A stretch of 63,261 nucleotides of DNA from an uncultured Pelagibacteraceae bacterium (GCA_902595285.1 CACJPL010000008.1:1-63261), one strand, 5' to 3'; positions 1 through 9,641 are shown, numbered from the stretch's first letter. Notes: a model not told the origin generated them from the sequence alone. Numbers and translations are program-made.

Positions 1-2
1 GT

Positions 3-836
3 CCAACAAGTTTATATAATTTTATTATAGCGCATGAAACTATTGAAATTTTAAAAAGATCTAATTCAAAATATTTATTTTTTACTTTTGAGGGGTTCGT
101 ATACGAAAAATATCTTATAAATTTACTTAATAAAGATAAAACAATACAAATTAGCACAGTAGGTTATCAACATACTGGTTTGAGTCTTTACAATAATTCT
201 ATTTTAAAATTATCAACTACAAAATTTATTCCAAATTATATTTTAACAATTTCTAAACGTGATGCGATAAGAATAAATAATGAGCTTAATTTTAAGAATA
301 CTATTAATATTGGAAAAAAGGTTAATAACGATATTTTTAAAAAAAAAACTATTAATTGGAAGCTAAAAACTGAAAAAAACACAAAATGTTTAATTTTATA
401 CGAAGATAATTTCTCAGAAATTAATAGATTATTAAGAGATTTAAAATCTTTGGTATATAAAATTGAATTTACAATTAGACCGCATCCAGTATTCGAAAAA
501 AGTTTAAACGAAATTGAAAATTTAAATCAACTCAACATTACATCTCCATCAAAAAATATAAATAAAGATTTATTAAAGCATAATATTATAATCTATAAAT
601 CATCAAGTTTAGTTTTTGAAGCTATCAAATATGGACTATTACCCTTAAGATTAAGATCAGTTTATTTTGATGAAAATCCCTTAAATGGTATTATAAAAAA
701 TAATGAGATTAATGATTTAAGTTTTATTAAAAATTTGAATAAAGTTATAAAATTAAATCCCAAAAACAAAATAGATAACATGGTAGAAAAAATTTATAAC
801 AATTTAGAAATCTCACTACTAAAAAAAATAAAATAG
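3..836 (+). CDS. Surface-carbohydrate biosynthesis protein, 5' truncated by window edge
   Basis: The reading frame is open from base 3 without a stop, so the TTG at 180 is unlikely to be the true start; the gene begins left of the window. The frame before 180 reads into segments such as FTFEGFVYEKY and TVGYQHTG. An aromatic-FEG-x-x-x-E-K/R segment followed by GYQH is what I recall from surface-carbohydrate biosynthesis proteins (TIGR04326-like) in O-antigen and capsule clusters. A later stretch (RPHPVFEK, then YKSSSLVFEAIKYG) resembles the C-terminal half of CDP-glycerol- or polysialyl-transferase-like GT-B folds. The stop touches the next gene (837), so it is the first visible gene of a glycan operon. 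The specific reaction is unknown. Confidence 0.6.
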   Translation, partial: PTSLYNFIIAHETIEILKRSNSKYLFFTFEGFVYEKYLINLLNKDKTIQISTVGYQHTGLSLYNNSILKLSTTKFIPNYILTISKRDAIRINNELNFKNTINIGKKVNNDIFKKKTINWKLKTEKNTKCLILYEDNFSEINRLLRDLKSLVYKIEFTIRPHPVFEKSLNEIENLNQLNITSPSKNINKDLLKHNIIIYKSSSLVFEAIKYGLLPLRLRSVYFDENPLNGIIKNNEINDLSFIKNLNKVIKLNPKNKIDNMVEKIYNNLEISLLKKIK

Positions 837-1778
837 ATGGCATTAAAAATTATTAAAAATATTATTGGTTTTTTTTATTTTATATACTTTAATAAAATTG
901 CAAAAAAAAATATTATTTTTTTATTTCATGATATTAATAATTACCCTAGTGCATATGTTAAAAAAAATAATCTAAACATCTCTAAAAAAAATTTTAAAAA
1001 AATTATTAGTCATATTAGCAAGAACTTCAGGACCATAAAACCAAATGACATAAAATATAATCTGCAAAATAATTATGCTTTAATTACTTTTGATGATGGA
1101 TATAAAAGTTATATAGAAAACGCAATTCCACTTTTAATGAAAAAAAAAATTTCATCTTTAGTTTTTTTAAACTCTGAAGTTTCTATAAAAAAAAAATTAA
1201 ACATAAATGCTGAAATTGATTTTCTATCTCAGACTACGAGTTTTATAAAATTTATGAAAGATAATAAAATAGATTATCCATATTCTCTGAATATTAATCC
1301 AGGAATATATAAAAAATATATTAACAAAAATAAAAATAATTTAAAAAAAATAAAAAAAAAAATATTTAAGTATCAAGGAAAATTTTTAGATTTATCTGAT
1401 TTAAAAGAACTTGAGAAAAATAAATTTGCTTTTTTTGGAAATCATTTATTTAATCACTGGAATTTAAAACCTTTAAAAGCAAATGATATAAAAAGTTTAT
1501 ATTTAAAAAATAAAATATTATTAAAAAATTTTAAATCTTACTCTGATTATTTTGCTATACCCAATGGTAAGCTTAATAGTTGTTATAATAATAATAATTT
1601 AAAAGTTTTGAAAAACTTAAAATCAAAAAAAATCTTCTCATCAAATAATTTAACAACAAATGATTTAAATAAATTTAATATTGATAGAGTTTCAATAGAA
1701 AATATAGATGCAAATATTTTTTTTATATACTTTAAAATATTTAAATCACGATTTATAAATAAATTTTATAATGAATAA
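837..1778 (+). CDS. Polysaccharide deacetylase-like protein (NodB homology domain)
   Basis: This 313-residue protein is probably a carbohydrate esterase family 4 (NodB-like) enzyme that removes N- or O-acetyl groups from a glycan. The signature ALITFDDGY at about residues 80-88 supplies the catalytic Asp and the metal-binding Asp. GNHLFNHW, near residue 203, gives the HxxxH zinc motif. The N-terminus is hydrophobic and Lys-rich (FFYFIYFNKIAKK) and could be a membrane anchor. The ATG immediately follows the upstream stop, and the 3' end overlaps the next start by 8 bases, so it is translationally linked within the glycan operon. The substrate cannot be told from sequence. An aminosugar made by the neighbouring dehydrogenase/epimerase pair is one possibility. 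Confidence 0.75.
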   Translation: MALKIIKNIIGFFYFIYFNKIAKKNIIFLFHDINNYPSAYVKKNNLNISKKNFKKIISHISKNFRTIKPNDIKYNLQNNYALITFDDGYKSYIENAIPLLMKKKISSLVFLNSEVSIKKKLNINAEIDFLSQTTSFIKFMKDNKIDYPYSLNINPGIYKKYINKNKNNLKKIKKKIFKYQGKFLDLSDLKELEKNKFAFFGNHLFNHWNLKPLKANDIKSLYLKNKILLKNFKSYSDYFAIPNGKLNSCYNNNNLKVLKNLKSKKIFSSNNLTTNDLNKFNIDRVSIENIDANIFFIYFKIFKSRFINKFYNE

Positions 1779-2670
1779 TATTTTATTTTTTGGAGCTACA
1801 GGTAAACTTGGCACAAATTGGGTAAATAATTTATTGAATAGTAAAAAAAAAATAATAATTAATATTAATAAAAATAAATTAAAGAATAAAAGAAACCTTA
1901 TCCAAAAAAAACTTAATATAAATAAGCCTTCTGAGATTATAAAATACTGTAAACAGAAAAATGTAAGTCTAATTATTAACTGCATAGGATTATCTAACGT
2001 TGATAAGAGTCAAAAATATAAAAATTTAGCCGACTACTTAAACAATAAAATACCAAGTAATTTGTGTAGAATATCAAAAAAATTGAAAATACCTTTTGTT
2101 CACATTTCAACAGATATGCTTTTTGATGGAGCCTATTCAGGTAAGTATTCAGAAAAAAGCAAGTTAAAAGCTGTGAATAATTATTCTAGAACAAAAATTA
2201 AAGCAGAAAAAGAAATTAAAAATTATTCTAAAAGTTTAATTATAAGAACAAATTTTTTTGGTTTTTCAGGGAAAAAAAATATGACTATAACTGACAAAAT
2301 TTTATTTGAGCAAAGTAAAGGTTTAACAACTTATCTTTGGAAGGATATTTATTTTACACCAATATATATTAAGACACTTGTCATATTCTTAAATCTTTTG
2401 ATTAAAAAAAATAAAACAGGTATTTACAACATTTGTTCAAATGAAAAGATATCTAAATTTAATTTTGGGAAGAAAATTTTAGAAAATTTAAAAATTAATT
2501 TTAAATTAAAAGCAAATGTTTTCGAAAAAAATAAATTTGTAAATAGGCCAAAAAATATGTCACTTTCAAATAAAAAATTGAAAAGGTTATTTCCGGAAAA
2601 AACAAATCTATTAAAACTTGAAAATCAAATTAAAGAATTTGTTTTAGATTATAAAAATAAATATGTATAA
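1771..2670 (+). CDS. RfbD-like NAD(P)-dependent sugar reductase/epimerase
   Basis: This 299-residue short-chain dehydrogenase/reductase opens with a Rossmann motif (FFGATGKLG, about residues 6-14). It has HISTDMLFDG near 110 and the catalytic YxxxK as YSRTK near 138, in the arrangement of dTDP-4-dehydrorhamnose reductase (RfbD). No rfbC (3,5-epimerase) is visible in the window, so a strict dTDP-L-rhamnose pathway is not shown. It could reduce another 4-keto sugar, for example the product of the rfbB homologue at 7654. It overlaps both neighbours by 8 bases. The family call is good; the exact substrate is inferred. Confidence 0.72.
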   Translation: MNNILFFGATGKLGTNWVNNLLNSKKKIIININKNKLKNKRNLIQKKLNINKPSEIIKYCKQKNVSLIINCIGLSNVDKSQKYKNLADYLNNKIPSNLCRISKKLKIPFVHISTDMLFDGAYSGKYSEKSKLKAVNNYSRTKIKAEKEIKNYSKSLIIRTNFFGFSGKKNMTITDKILFEQSKGLTTYLWKDIYFTPIYIKTLVIFLNLLIKKNKTGIYNICSNEKISKFNFGKKILENLKINFKLKANVFEKNKFVNRPKNMSLSNKKLKRLFPEKTNLLKLENQIKEFVLDYKNKYV

Positions 2671-3541
2671 AAATATTGGTATAGTTATAGCTACCAAAAA
2701 ATATAGTTCTAATTTAAACAAAACAATTAAATCAATATTTGCACAATCATATTTGCCTACAGAATTTATTATAGTATCTGGAAAAAAAATAAAAAAAATT
2801 TTTATGAATAAAAGTAAATTTAATTTAAAAATAGTAAATTCTAAAATTAAAAATCAAGTTTACCAAAGAAATATTGGTATTAAGCTACTATCAAAAAAAA
2901 TAGATATAATACTTCAGTTAGATGATAGGGTAATTTTACACAAAAATTGTTTAAAAGAATTAATAAATTGTTGGAATAAATCTAAAAAAAACATTACTGG
3001 AATTGGAATTAATCAAATTTCAAACAATCATAATTTAGGATTTATGAATAAAATTTCACGTATTTTTGGATTAAATGGCAAAGTATTTAGCTTTGGAGTT
3101 AATTTTGACTATAGTAATTTAAAAAATGATTTAGATGTTATGTGGTTAAAAGGAGGACTTAGCTCATGGTGTTTAAAAAAGAATTCTAGAATTAAAAATA
3201 GAAGTTTCCCCCTTTGGAATTGGTGTGTTAATGAAGATGTAGATTATTCATTAGGGAAGAAAAAAAATGAAAAATTATTAGTTTGTTATAAAGCTAAAGC
3301 TAAATTATTAGATCAAAAAAAAATAAGTTATTTCGAGTATTTAAATAGAGGAAAATTATATACAATTTCAAAAAAAATGATTATTAATAAATTTTTTAAT
3401 AACTCATTATTAAGTATCTTTGGATTTGTAATATTGGTTATTTTGGCTAATTTAAAGGCTATATTTTCATTTAACTTATCCAATATTTATTTCAATTTAG
3501 GAAGATTTCTTGGATTATTCAAAAAAAGTATTACAAAATAA
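2663..3541 (+). CDS. Glycosyltransferase family 2-like protein
   Basis: The 292-residue protein begins IGIVIATKKYSSNLNKTIKSI, the usual first beta strand and helix of GT-A family 2 enzymes. QLDDRV near residue 93 is at the expected place for the DxD-like nucleotide-sugar/metal site. WCVNEDVDYS near 190 matches the ED acceptor-base motif. A hydrophobic segment near the C-terminus (LLSIFGFVILVILANLKAIF) should hold it at the inner membrane. It probably adds one sugar to a lipid-linked surface glycan. Donor and acceptor are unknown. Confidence 0.7.
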   Translation: MYKNIGIVIATKKYSSNLNKTIKSIFAQSYLPTEFIIVSGKKIKKIFMNKSKFNLKIVNSKIKNQVYQRNIGIKLLSKKIDIILQLDDRVILHKNCLKELINCWNKSKKNITGIGINQISNNHNLGFMNKISRIFGLNGKVFSFGVNFDYSNLKNDLDVMWLKGGLSSWCLKKNSRIKNRSFPLWNWCVNEDVDYSLGKKKNEKLLVCYKAKAKLLDQKKISYFEYLNRGKLYTISKKMIINKFFNNSLLSIFGFVILVILANLKAIFSFNLSNIYFNLGRFLGLFKKSITK

Positions 3542-3582
3542 ATATAATTAATTCAAAAAATTTTATCTTGGGAGTTTTATAG

Positions 3583-4848
3583 GTGAAAAAAAGTAATATT
3601 AAAATTGCCGTAATTGGTATGGGTTATGTCGGTTTACCTTTAGCAATTGAGTTCTCAAAAAAAAAAATTAAAGTAATTGGTTTCGATATTAATAAGCAAA
3701 GAATTCAAAAATTAAGTTACGGTAAAGATCACACAAATGAAATTGATAAAAAAGAACTTAAAAAAACAAAAATTTTTTTTTCTTACAATTTAACTGATCT
3801 TAAAGATTGTAATATTTTTATAGTTACAGTTCCCACTCCAGTAAATAATAAAAATAAACCAGACTTAGCACCCTTGTTAAATGCAACAAAATTAGTATCT
3901 AAAGTTTTAAAAAAAAAAGACATTATTATTTATGAGTCAACTGTTTTCCCTGGCGCAACGGAAGAACTTTGTGGACCTCTTTTGGAAAAAGAAACAGGTT
4001 TTAAAATTAATAAAGATATTTTTTTAGGTTACAGTCCTGAAAGAATTAATCCAGGTGATAAAAAAAAACGAATTAAAGATATTGTTAAAATTACATCAGG
4101 TTCCAATCTGAAGACATCAAAAATTGTTGCAAATTTATATTCTTTGATTATTAAAGCTGGTATCCATAAAGCGGAAACAATAAAAATTGCCGAAGCAGCT
4201 AAAGTTATAGAAAATACTCAGAGAGACTTAAATATCGCTTTTATAAATGAATTATCTTTAATCTTTAAAAAAATGAACATTTCCACTGAAAAAGTTTTGC
4301 AAGCAGCAGAAACCAAATGGAATTTTGTTTCATTCAGACCAGGATTAGTTGGTGGTCATTGTATTGGTGTTGATCCATATTATTTAACTTACAAGTCAAA
4401 AAAAATAGGACATAATCCTAGATTAATTTTGGCAGGTAGAAATTTAAATGATCAAATGCCAAATATAATTTATAAAGAAATAAAAAATATACTTGACTAT
4501 AAAAAAATTTTAAAACCTAAAATTTTAGTTATGGGCTTAACATTCAAAGAAAATTGTCCAGATACTAGAAACTCTAAAGCACTAAATTTATTCAATTGTT
4601 TCTATAAAAATAATTATTCAGTTTTTTCGTATGATCCATATCATAAATTTTGGAATAAAAAATTTTTAGAAAAATATAATGTTCAAACTAAAATAGATAA
4701 GAAAAAGTTTGATGTTGTAATTTTATCAGTCAAGCATAAAGAATTTAAAAAAGGGAAAAGAAAAATTTTAGATTATTGTACTAAGGATGGATTTATATAT
4801 GATTTGAAATATGTTTTACCAGAAAAAACAAATCATTTTAGAATATGA
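3583..4848 (+). CDS. Nucleotide-sugar dehydrogenase, UDP-HexNAc 6-dehydrogenase (WbpO/TviB type)
   Basis: This 421-residue enzyme oxidises C6 of a UDP-N-acetylhexosamine to the uronic acid using NAD+. The N-terminal Rossmann motif is IAVIGMGYVGLPLA (about 8-21). YSPERINPGD near 150 is typical of the TviB/WbpO branch. The catalytic cysteine sits in GGHCIGVDPYY (Cys about 260). I use the GTG at 3583 because GGGAG lies about 10 bases upstream and the Rossmann fold starts right after it. The next gene is a WbpP-like 4-epimerase that overlaps it by 4 bases. This pairing is known from Vi antigen and Pseudomonas O6 clusters and suggests UDP-GalNAcA synthesis. Substrate choice (GlcNAc or GalNAc) is inferred. 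Confidence 0.88.
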   Translation: MKKSNIKIAVIGMGYVGLPLAIEFSKKKIKVIGFDINKQRIQKLSYGKDHTNEIDKKELKKTKIFFSYNLTDLKDCNIFIVTVPTPVNNKNKPDLAPLLNATKLVSKVLKKKDIIIYESTVFPGATEELCGPLLEKETGFKINKDIFLGYSPERINPGDKKKRIKDIVKITSGSNLKTSKIVANLYSLIIKAGIHKAETIKIAEAAKVIENTQRDLNIAFINELSLIFKKMNISTEKVLQAAETKWNFVSFRPGLVGGHCIGVDPYYLTYKSKKIGHNPRLILAGRNLNDQMPNIIYKEIKNILDYKKILKPKILVMGLTFKENCPDTRNSKALNLFNCFYKNNYSVFSYDPYHKFWNKKFLEKYNVQTKIDKKKFDVVILSVKHKEFKKGKRKILDYCTKDGFIYDLKYVLPEKTNHFRI

Positions 4849-5861
4849 AAAATATAAAAATAATTAAAATAAAAAACAAATTGAAAAAAAAACAGTACAA
4901 TTGGCTTATAACAGGTGTGGCTGGCTTTATTGGCTCAAATATTCTTGAAGAATTGTTAATTTTAAATCAGAAAGTTACTGGTCTAGATAATTTAAGCACA
5001 GGTAGTTTAAAAAATTTAAATTTAGTTAAAAAAAGTGTTGGCCATAAAAACTGGAAAAACTTTAAATTCATTAATGGTGACATATCAAACTTAAAAATAT
5101 GTAAAAAAGCAATAAACGGGGTAGACATTATTTTGCATCAAGCTGCAAGAGGATCTATTCCTAAGTCAACAAAAGATCCAATTTCAACAAATAAAGATAA
5201 TATTACAGGTTTTTTAAACTTATTAACAGTTGCTAAAGACTCTAAAATTAAATCATTTGTTTATGCATCGAGCAGCTCTGTTTACGGAGATAGCAAAGTA
5301 CTTCCAAAAATTGAAAAAAAAGTTGGTCGAATTTTATCCAATTACGCATTAACAAAAAAAACAAACGAGGAATATGCAAGATTATTTTATGAACTTTATA
5401 ATTATAAAACAATAGGATTAAGATATTTTAACGTTTTTGGAAAAAGGCAAAATCCTGATGGTGATTATGCAGCAGTGATTCCCAGGTGGATAAAAAATAT
5501 TTTAAAAAATAAAGATATAATTATTAATGGAGATGGAAAAACTTCAAGAGATTTTTGTCCTATAAAAAATGTAATTCATGCAAACATCTTATCTGGTTTA
5601 AATAATCTGAAAAACAAAAATTATATATTTAACGTTGGTACAGGGTCTAGAATAACTTTAAATCACCTTTATAAAACTATTTTAAATTCATTTGATATAA
5701 ATAAAAAAAAACATAAATTAATTTATAAAGATTTTAGAAAAGGAGACATCAAACATTCGCTTTCAAGTATAAAAAACATTAAAAAGTTATTAGGATATCA
5801 TCCATCAGTTTCTTTTAATATTGGAATAAAAGAAACTGTAAATTGGTTTAAATTAAATTAG
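4845..5861 (+). CDS. UDP-N-acetylglucosamine 4-epimerase-like protein (WbpP/TviC type)
   Basis: This 338-residue extended SDR protein has GVAGFIGSN near residue 24, the catalytic Ser run in YASSSSVYGDS near 140, and YALTK near 167 (YxxxK). HQAARGSIPKST and FNVFGKRQNPDGDYAAVIP are characteristic of WbpP/TviC-type epimerases, which act on N-acetylated UDP-hexosamines rather than on UDP-glucose alone. About 17 basic residues precede the Rossmann fold, as in WbpP. It overlaps the dehydrogenase by 4 bases and abuts the ABC exporter. Together the pair most likely interconverts and oxidises UDP-HexNAc for the surface glycan. Confidence 0.85.
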   Translation: MKNIKIIKIKNKLKKKQYNWLITGVAGFIGSNILEELLILNQKVTGLDNLSTGSLKNLNLVKKSVGHKNWKNFKFINGDISNLKICKKAINGVDIILHQAARGSIPKSTKDPISTNKDNITGFLNLLTVAKDSKIKSFVYASSSSVYGDSKVLPKIEKKVGRILSNYALTKKTNEEYARLFYELYNYKTIGLRYFNVFGKRQNPDGDYAAVIPRWIKNILKNKDIIINGDGKTSRDFCPIKNVIHANILSGLNNLKNKNYIFNVGTGSRITLNHLYKTILNSFDINKKKHKLIYKDFRKGDIKHSLSSIKNIKKLLGYHPSVSFNIGIKETVNWFKLN

Positions 5862-7664
5862 ATGTTAAAAAAACTTTTAGATCTTTTTTATTTTTTTGAT
5901 AAATCACACAGAGTAAAAATTTTTATTTTTCAGTTATTACTTTTAATATCTTCAATCTTTGAAATACTCTCAATATTTTCCATAGGACCATTAGTCCAAT
6001 TATTAAGTGATCCTGGAATAATTAATGATGGTGATCAATTTTTGTCAAAGGTTTATAATTACTTTAACTTTACATCTTTCAAAACTTTTTTAGTTTTTAT
6101 TGTAATAGTAATTTTATGTTTCATGGGATTATCCACAATTATTTTAAGTTTTACTTTGTATGTTTTAAGCATGTTTTCACAAACATTAGGCCATATAGTA
6201 CGTAGTAGTTTATTTAAATTTTATATTTCCCAAAATTGGATTTATCATTCTAAAATTAATTCTTCAGAAAATGTTGAAAAAATTGGTTATGAGGCAAACA
6301 GAGTAACGCAGAATATTATATTAACAATACTGTTAACAAATTCAAAAGTTTTAACCGGTATATTAATTGTTTTATCTTTAAGTATATTTAATCCTTTTGT
6401 ATCTTTAATTTGTTTTTCAATATTTGGATTTGTCTACATAGTTATATTTAAATTTATAAAATCTAGAATATCTGCACATGGAGTAATTCAAGGAAAATCT
6501 ATGAATGAGATGTACAGGATTATGTCTGAAAGTTTTAATGGAATTAAAGAGGCCATTATTTATGGAAAGCAAAAAAAATATTATGATTTGTTCTTGAATA
6601 GCTCATCTAAATTTACAAATTCATCAGGAAAAATTAGTTTCTACCAACAAGCACCGCGTCACATATTGGAGTTTTTTGCTATTGCTGTAATTTTAATTTT
6701 TATATTGATTTTAAGTTATTTTGGAAAATCAAATTTTAATGAAATTTTGCCAATTTTATCAATTTATATTTTTGCTGGATATAAATTGTTGCCAATTTTG
6801 CAAAATGTTTATGCTGGATTAGTACAAATTCGTGCTCATTATCCAGCATTGATTAAAATTGAAAAAGAATTGTCAGAAAGCAAAAAACTTTCTCTTGTTG
6901 GAATGGATAACATGAATAATAGTTTTTCATACAACGAAAATCAGCCAATTAAATTTAATAATGTAACATTTTTTTACAACGGCTCTAGTCAAAAGGCTGT
7001 AAAAAATATTAATTTTGAAATTAAGCCAAATACTATTAATTATATCGTTGGAGAGTCTGGGTCTGGTAAGTCAACAATATTAGATTTAATATTAGGTTTG
7101 ATCTATCCAAAAGAGGGTGAAATCTATTCTGGCTCAAAAAAATTGACTGAAGAAAATGCTAGCCTCTGGCATAAGAATTTTGGTTACGTAGGGCAAAATG
7201 TTTTTTTGCTGGATGATACAATTAAAAATAATATTTGTTTTGCAAATGAAAATGAAAATATTGATGAAGAAAAATTAAAAAGAGCTATTAAATTATCTTA
7301 CGTAGAACCATTTTTAGAAAATTTATCTGATGGAATTAATACTGTTGTTGGGGAGAGAGGAATAAAGTTATCAGGAGGACAAAGACAAAGAGTTTCAATA
7401 GCTAGAGCACTTTATCAAGACAAAAGTATATTAATTTTTGATGAAGCCACATCATCATTAGACGGTATAGCTGAAAAATTTATAACAGAGCAATTAAAAA
7501 TTTTATCAAATAAATTCACTATTATTATAGTTACACATAATGTTAAACTTTGTAGAGAAGCTGATAATATTTATTTATTACAAGATGGTTTAATTAATCA
7601 AGTAGGAAAATATCAAGATTTAAAAGAAAATAATTTATTTTTGAGCTTATTAAATGAGAAATAA
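5862..7664 (+). CDS. ABC exporter with fused membrane and ATPase domains (PglK/MsbA-like lipid-linked glycan flippase)
   Basis: This 600-residue half-transporter carries a six-helix type IV exporter domain (about 1-330) followed by a nucleotide-binding domain. Visible motifs are Walker A GESGSGKST (about 402-410), Q-loop GYVGQNVF, signature LSGGQRQRVSIARAL, Walker B ILIFDEATSSLD and switch ITHN-like VTHN. It sits among glycosyltransferases and a WecA homologue, and no Wzx gene is recognisable. That suggests a PglK-like role, flipping undecaprenyl-diphosphate-linked oligosaccharide across the inner membrane. A lipid A exporter (MsbA) is the main alternative, but msbA is usually a core gene not embedded in a glycan island. 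Confidence 0.85.
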   Translation: MLKKLLDLFYFFDKSHRVKIFIFQLLLLISSIFEILSIFSIGPLVQLLSDPGIINDGDQFLSKVYNYFNFTSFKTFLVFIVIVILCFMGLSTIILSFTLYVLSMFSQTLGHIVRSSLFKFYISQNWIYHSKINSSENVEKIGYEANRVTQNIILTILLTNSKVLTGILIVLSLSIFNPFVSLICFSIFGFVYIVIFKFIKSRISAHGVIQGKSMNEMYRIMSESFNGIKEAIIYGKQKKYYDLFLNSSSKFTNSSGKISFYQQAPRHILEFFAIAVILIFILILSYFGKSNFNEILPILSIYIFAGYKLLPILQNVYAGLVQIRAHYPALIKIEKELSESKKLSLVGMDNMNNSFSYNENQPIKFNNVTFFYNGSSQKAVKNINFEIKPNTINYIVGESGSGKSTILDLILGLIYPKEGEIYSGSKKLTEENASLWHKNFGYVGQNVFLLDDTIKNNICFANENENIDEEKLKRAIKLSYVEPFLENLSDGINTVVGERGIKLSGGQRQRVSIARALYQDKSILIFDEATSSLDGIAEKFITEQLKILSNKFTIIIVTHNVKLCREADNIYLLQDGLINQVGKYQDLKENNLFLSLLNEK

Positions 7665-8682
7665 AAAAAAAATATTAATTACAGGTGGCACTGGTTTTAT
7701 TGGTTCTGCAATTATTAGACAGCTTTTAAAAAAAAATATTTCTTTATTGAACTTAGATTGTCTAAGTTATGCTTCGAATAAAAAAAATCTATTTGATGTG
7801 GAGAAAAGAAAAGGATACAAATTTTTAAAAGTTGATATTTCAAATAAAAAAAAATTACAAAAAGTATTTAATCTATTTAAGCCAGATTATGTAATTAATT
7901 GTGCTGCAGAAACCCACGTAGATCGATCAATACTTAATGCAAAAAAGTTTATAAAATCAAATATTATTGGAACATATAATCTGCTTGAATGCACAAGAGA
8001 ATATTTGATTAAAAATAAAAAATTTAAAAGATTTCATCAAATTTCAACTGATGAAGTTTTTGGGGATTTATACAAGGTTGCCAAACCTCCGAATGAAAAT
8101 TCTGCTTATTTACCGAGTTCTCCATATTCTGCTTCAAAAGCGAGCTCAGATCATCTGGTAACTTCTTGGGGAAGAACTTATAAAATTCCATATAGTATTT
8201 CAATTTGTACAAATAATTATGGTCCACACCAGTTTCCAGAAAAACTAATTCCTAAAACGATAATAAATGCAATGAAAGGAAAAAAAATTCCAATCTATGG
8301 TGATGGAAAACAAATTAGAGATTGGTTATTTGTGGAAGATCATGCAAGAGCAATTCAAAAAATAATATTTAGTAGAAAAACTAAAAATAATAAATTTAAC
8401 ATATCTGGAAATAATCAAATATATAATTTTAATTTGGTAAATATGATATGTGATTATTTGAATAAAAAAATTAAATTTAATAAAAGTAAAAATTTTAAAT
8501 TTCAAAATTTAATTAAATTTGTAAAAGATAGACCGGGACATGATAGAAAATATATCTTAAATTCAAATAAGATAAGAAGACAATTAAATTGGAAACCTAA
8601 TTATAATATTAATAAAGGCATAGAAAGGACTATTGATTGGTATTTAGAAAACTTAACATGGTGGGATAATAAAAAAAGTTAA
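7654..8682 (+). CDS. rfbB: dTDP-glucose 4,6-dehydratase
   Basis: This 342-residue SDR enzyme converts dTDP-glucose to dTDP-4-keto-6-deoxyglucose. Diagnostic segments are GGTGFIGSAI near residue 9, NCAAETHVDRS near 86, the catalytic ISTDEVFGDL (Asp-Glu pair) near 130, YSASKASSDHL (YxxxK) near 157 and NNYGPHQFPEKLIP near 187. Length and motif order match RfbB/RmlB. The start overlaps the ABC gene by 11 bases. The partner thymidylyltransferase lies just downstream on the opposite strand, with 4 bases of convergent overlap, so the two are not co-transcribed despite acting in sequence. Confidence 0.93.
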   Translation: MRNKKKILITGGTGFIGSAIIRQLLKKNISLLNLDCLSYASNKKNLFDVEKRKGYKFLKVDISNKKKLQKVFNLFKPDYVINCAAETHVDRSILNAKKFIKSNIIGTYNLLECTREYLIKNKKFKRFHQISTDEVFGDLYKVAKPPNENSAYLPSSPYSASKASSDHLVTSWGRTYKIPYSISICTNNYGPHQFPEKLIPKTIINAMKGKKIPIYGDGKQIRDWLFVEDHARAIQKIIFSRKTKNNKFNISGNNQIYNFNLVNMICDYLNKKIKFNKSKNFKFQNLIKFVKDRPGHDRKYILNSNKIRRQLNWKPNYNINKGIERTIDWYLENLTWWDNKKS

Positions 8683-9560
8683 TTTTTCTTACTTAAAATA
8701 ATTTTTTTCAAATAATTTGAATACTCACAATTTCCATAAAATTTAATCGAGCTTAAAATATTTTTTTTAGTAATCCATTTATTTAAATAGGCAATTTCTT
8801 CGATGCATGCAACTTTTACATTTTGTTGATTTTGAATAGTTGAAACAAAGTTGCTTGTTTTATTAAAATTTTCAATTGATCCTGTGTCCAACCAAGCACC
8901 TCCTCTGCCTAGAATTTCGGATTTTAGCTTTTTTTTATATAAGTACTTTTTCAGAAGATCTGTAATTTCAATTTCATTTCTTCTAGATGGTTTAAGTTTT
9001 TTTGAATATTCTACAACCTTCTTATCAAAAAAATATAAACCTGTTATAGCATAATTAGAAATAAATTTTTTTGGTTTTTCTTTAATTAGCGAAATTTGAC
9101 TTTTACTATCTAGTTTTGCAACTCCATATGAGCTAGGATTAAAAACTTTATGAAGCAATACTTTAGCACCTTGTTTAAAATTAGATAATTTTTTAAGTGT
9201 TAATGTCAAAGACTGCCCATAAAAAAAATTATCACCAAGAATTAATGCAACCTTATTATTGTTGATGAATTTTTCACCAATTAAAAACGCTTCAGGTAGT
9301 CCATTTGGCTTTTTTTGCTCTAAATAACTAATTTTAATACCCAGGTTTTTTCCATTTGGGAGTAATTTTTTATAAGTTTCAAGTTGGCCTTTATTAACAA
9401 TAATTAAAATGTCTCTAATTTTTGATAACATTAATATTGAAAGAGGATAGTATATCATTGGTTTATCATAAACAGGTAGTAGCTGTTTATTTACCGCTTT
9501 AGTTAATGGAGACATTCTTGTGCCCATTCCACCAGCTAAAATTATTCCTTTTTTTACCAT
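8679..9560 (-). CDS. rfbA: Glucose-1-phosphate thymidylyltransferase
   Basis: This 293-residue nucleotidyltransferase makes dTDP-glucose from dTTP and glucose 1-phosphate, the step before RfbB. The N-terminus has KGIILAGGMGTRMSPLT, the nucleotide-binding loop, followed by KQLLPVYDKPMIYYPL, a nearly invariant RfbA segment. LILGDNFFYG (metal Asp) lies near 106, IKEKP near 160 and GGAWLDTGS near 220. It is a lone minus-strand gene among plus-strand genes, starting 81 bases from the divergent membrane-protein gene at 9642. The flipped orientation fits a mosaic, recombining locus. Confidence 0.93.
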   Translation of the reverse strand: MVKKGIILAGGMGTRMSPLTKAVNKQLLPVYDKPMIYYPLSILMLSKIRDILIIVNKGQLETYKKLLPNGKNLGIKISYLEQKKPNGLPEAFLIGEKFINNNKVALILGDNFFYGQSLTLTLKKLSNFKQGAKVLLHKVFNPSSYGVAKLDSKSQISLIKEKPKKFISNYAITGLYFFDKKVVEYSKKLKPSRRNEIEITDLLKKYLYKKKLKSEILGRGGAWLDTGSIENFNKTSNFVSTIQNQQNVKVACIEEIAYLNKWITKKNILSSIKFYGNCEYSNYLKKIILSKKN

Positions 9561-9641
9561 AAAGTTTTTATATTAGTTATTTTTAAATTTATAAGTTAAA
9601 TTATTTAAAATCAATTTAGAACATTCACAAAGCCTTTATTT

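Noticed and set aside
180..182. TTG as the start of the first gene
   Set aside because: The same frame is open to base 3 and encodes conserved-looking residues, so the gene is truncated by the window.
1746..1985. 79-codon minus-strand ORF over the deacetylase/RfbD-like junction
   Set aside because: It is antisense to two motif-bearing genes and consists of low-complexity Phe/Leu/Ile.
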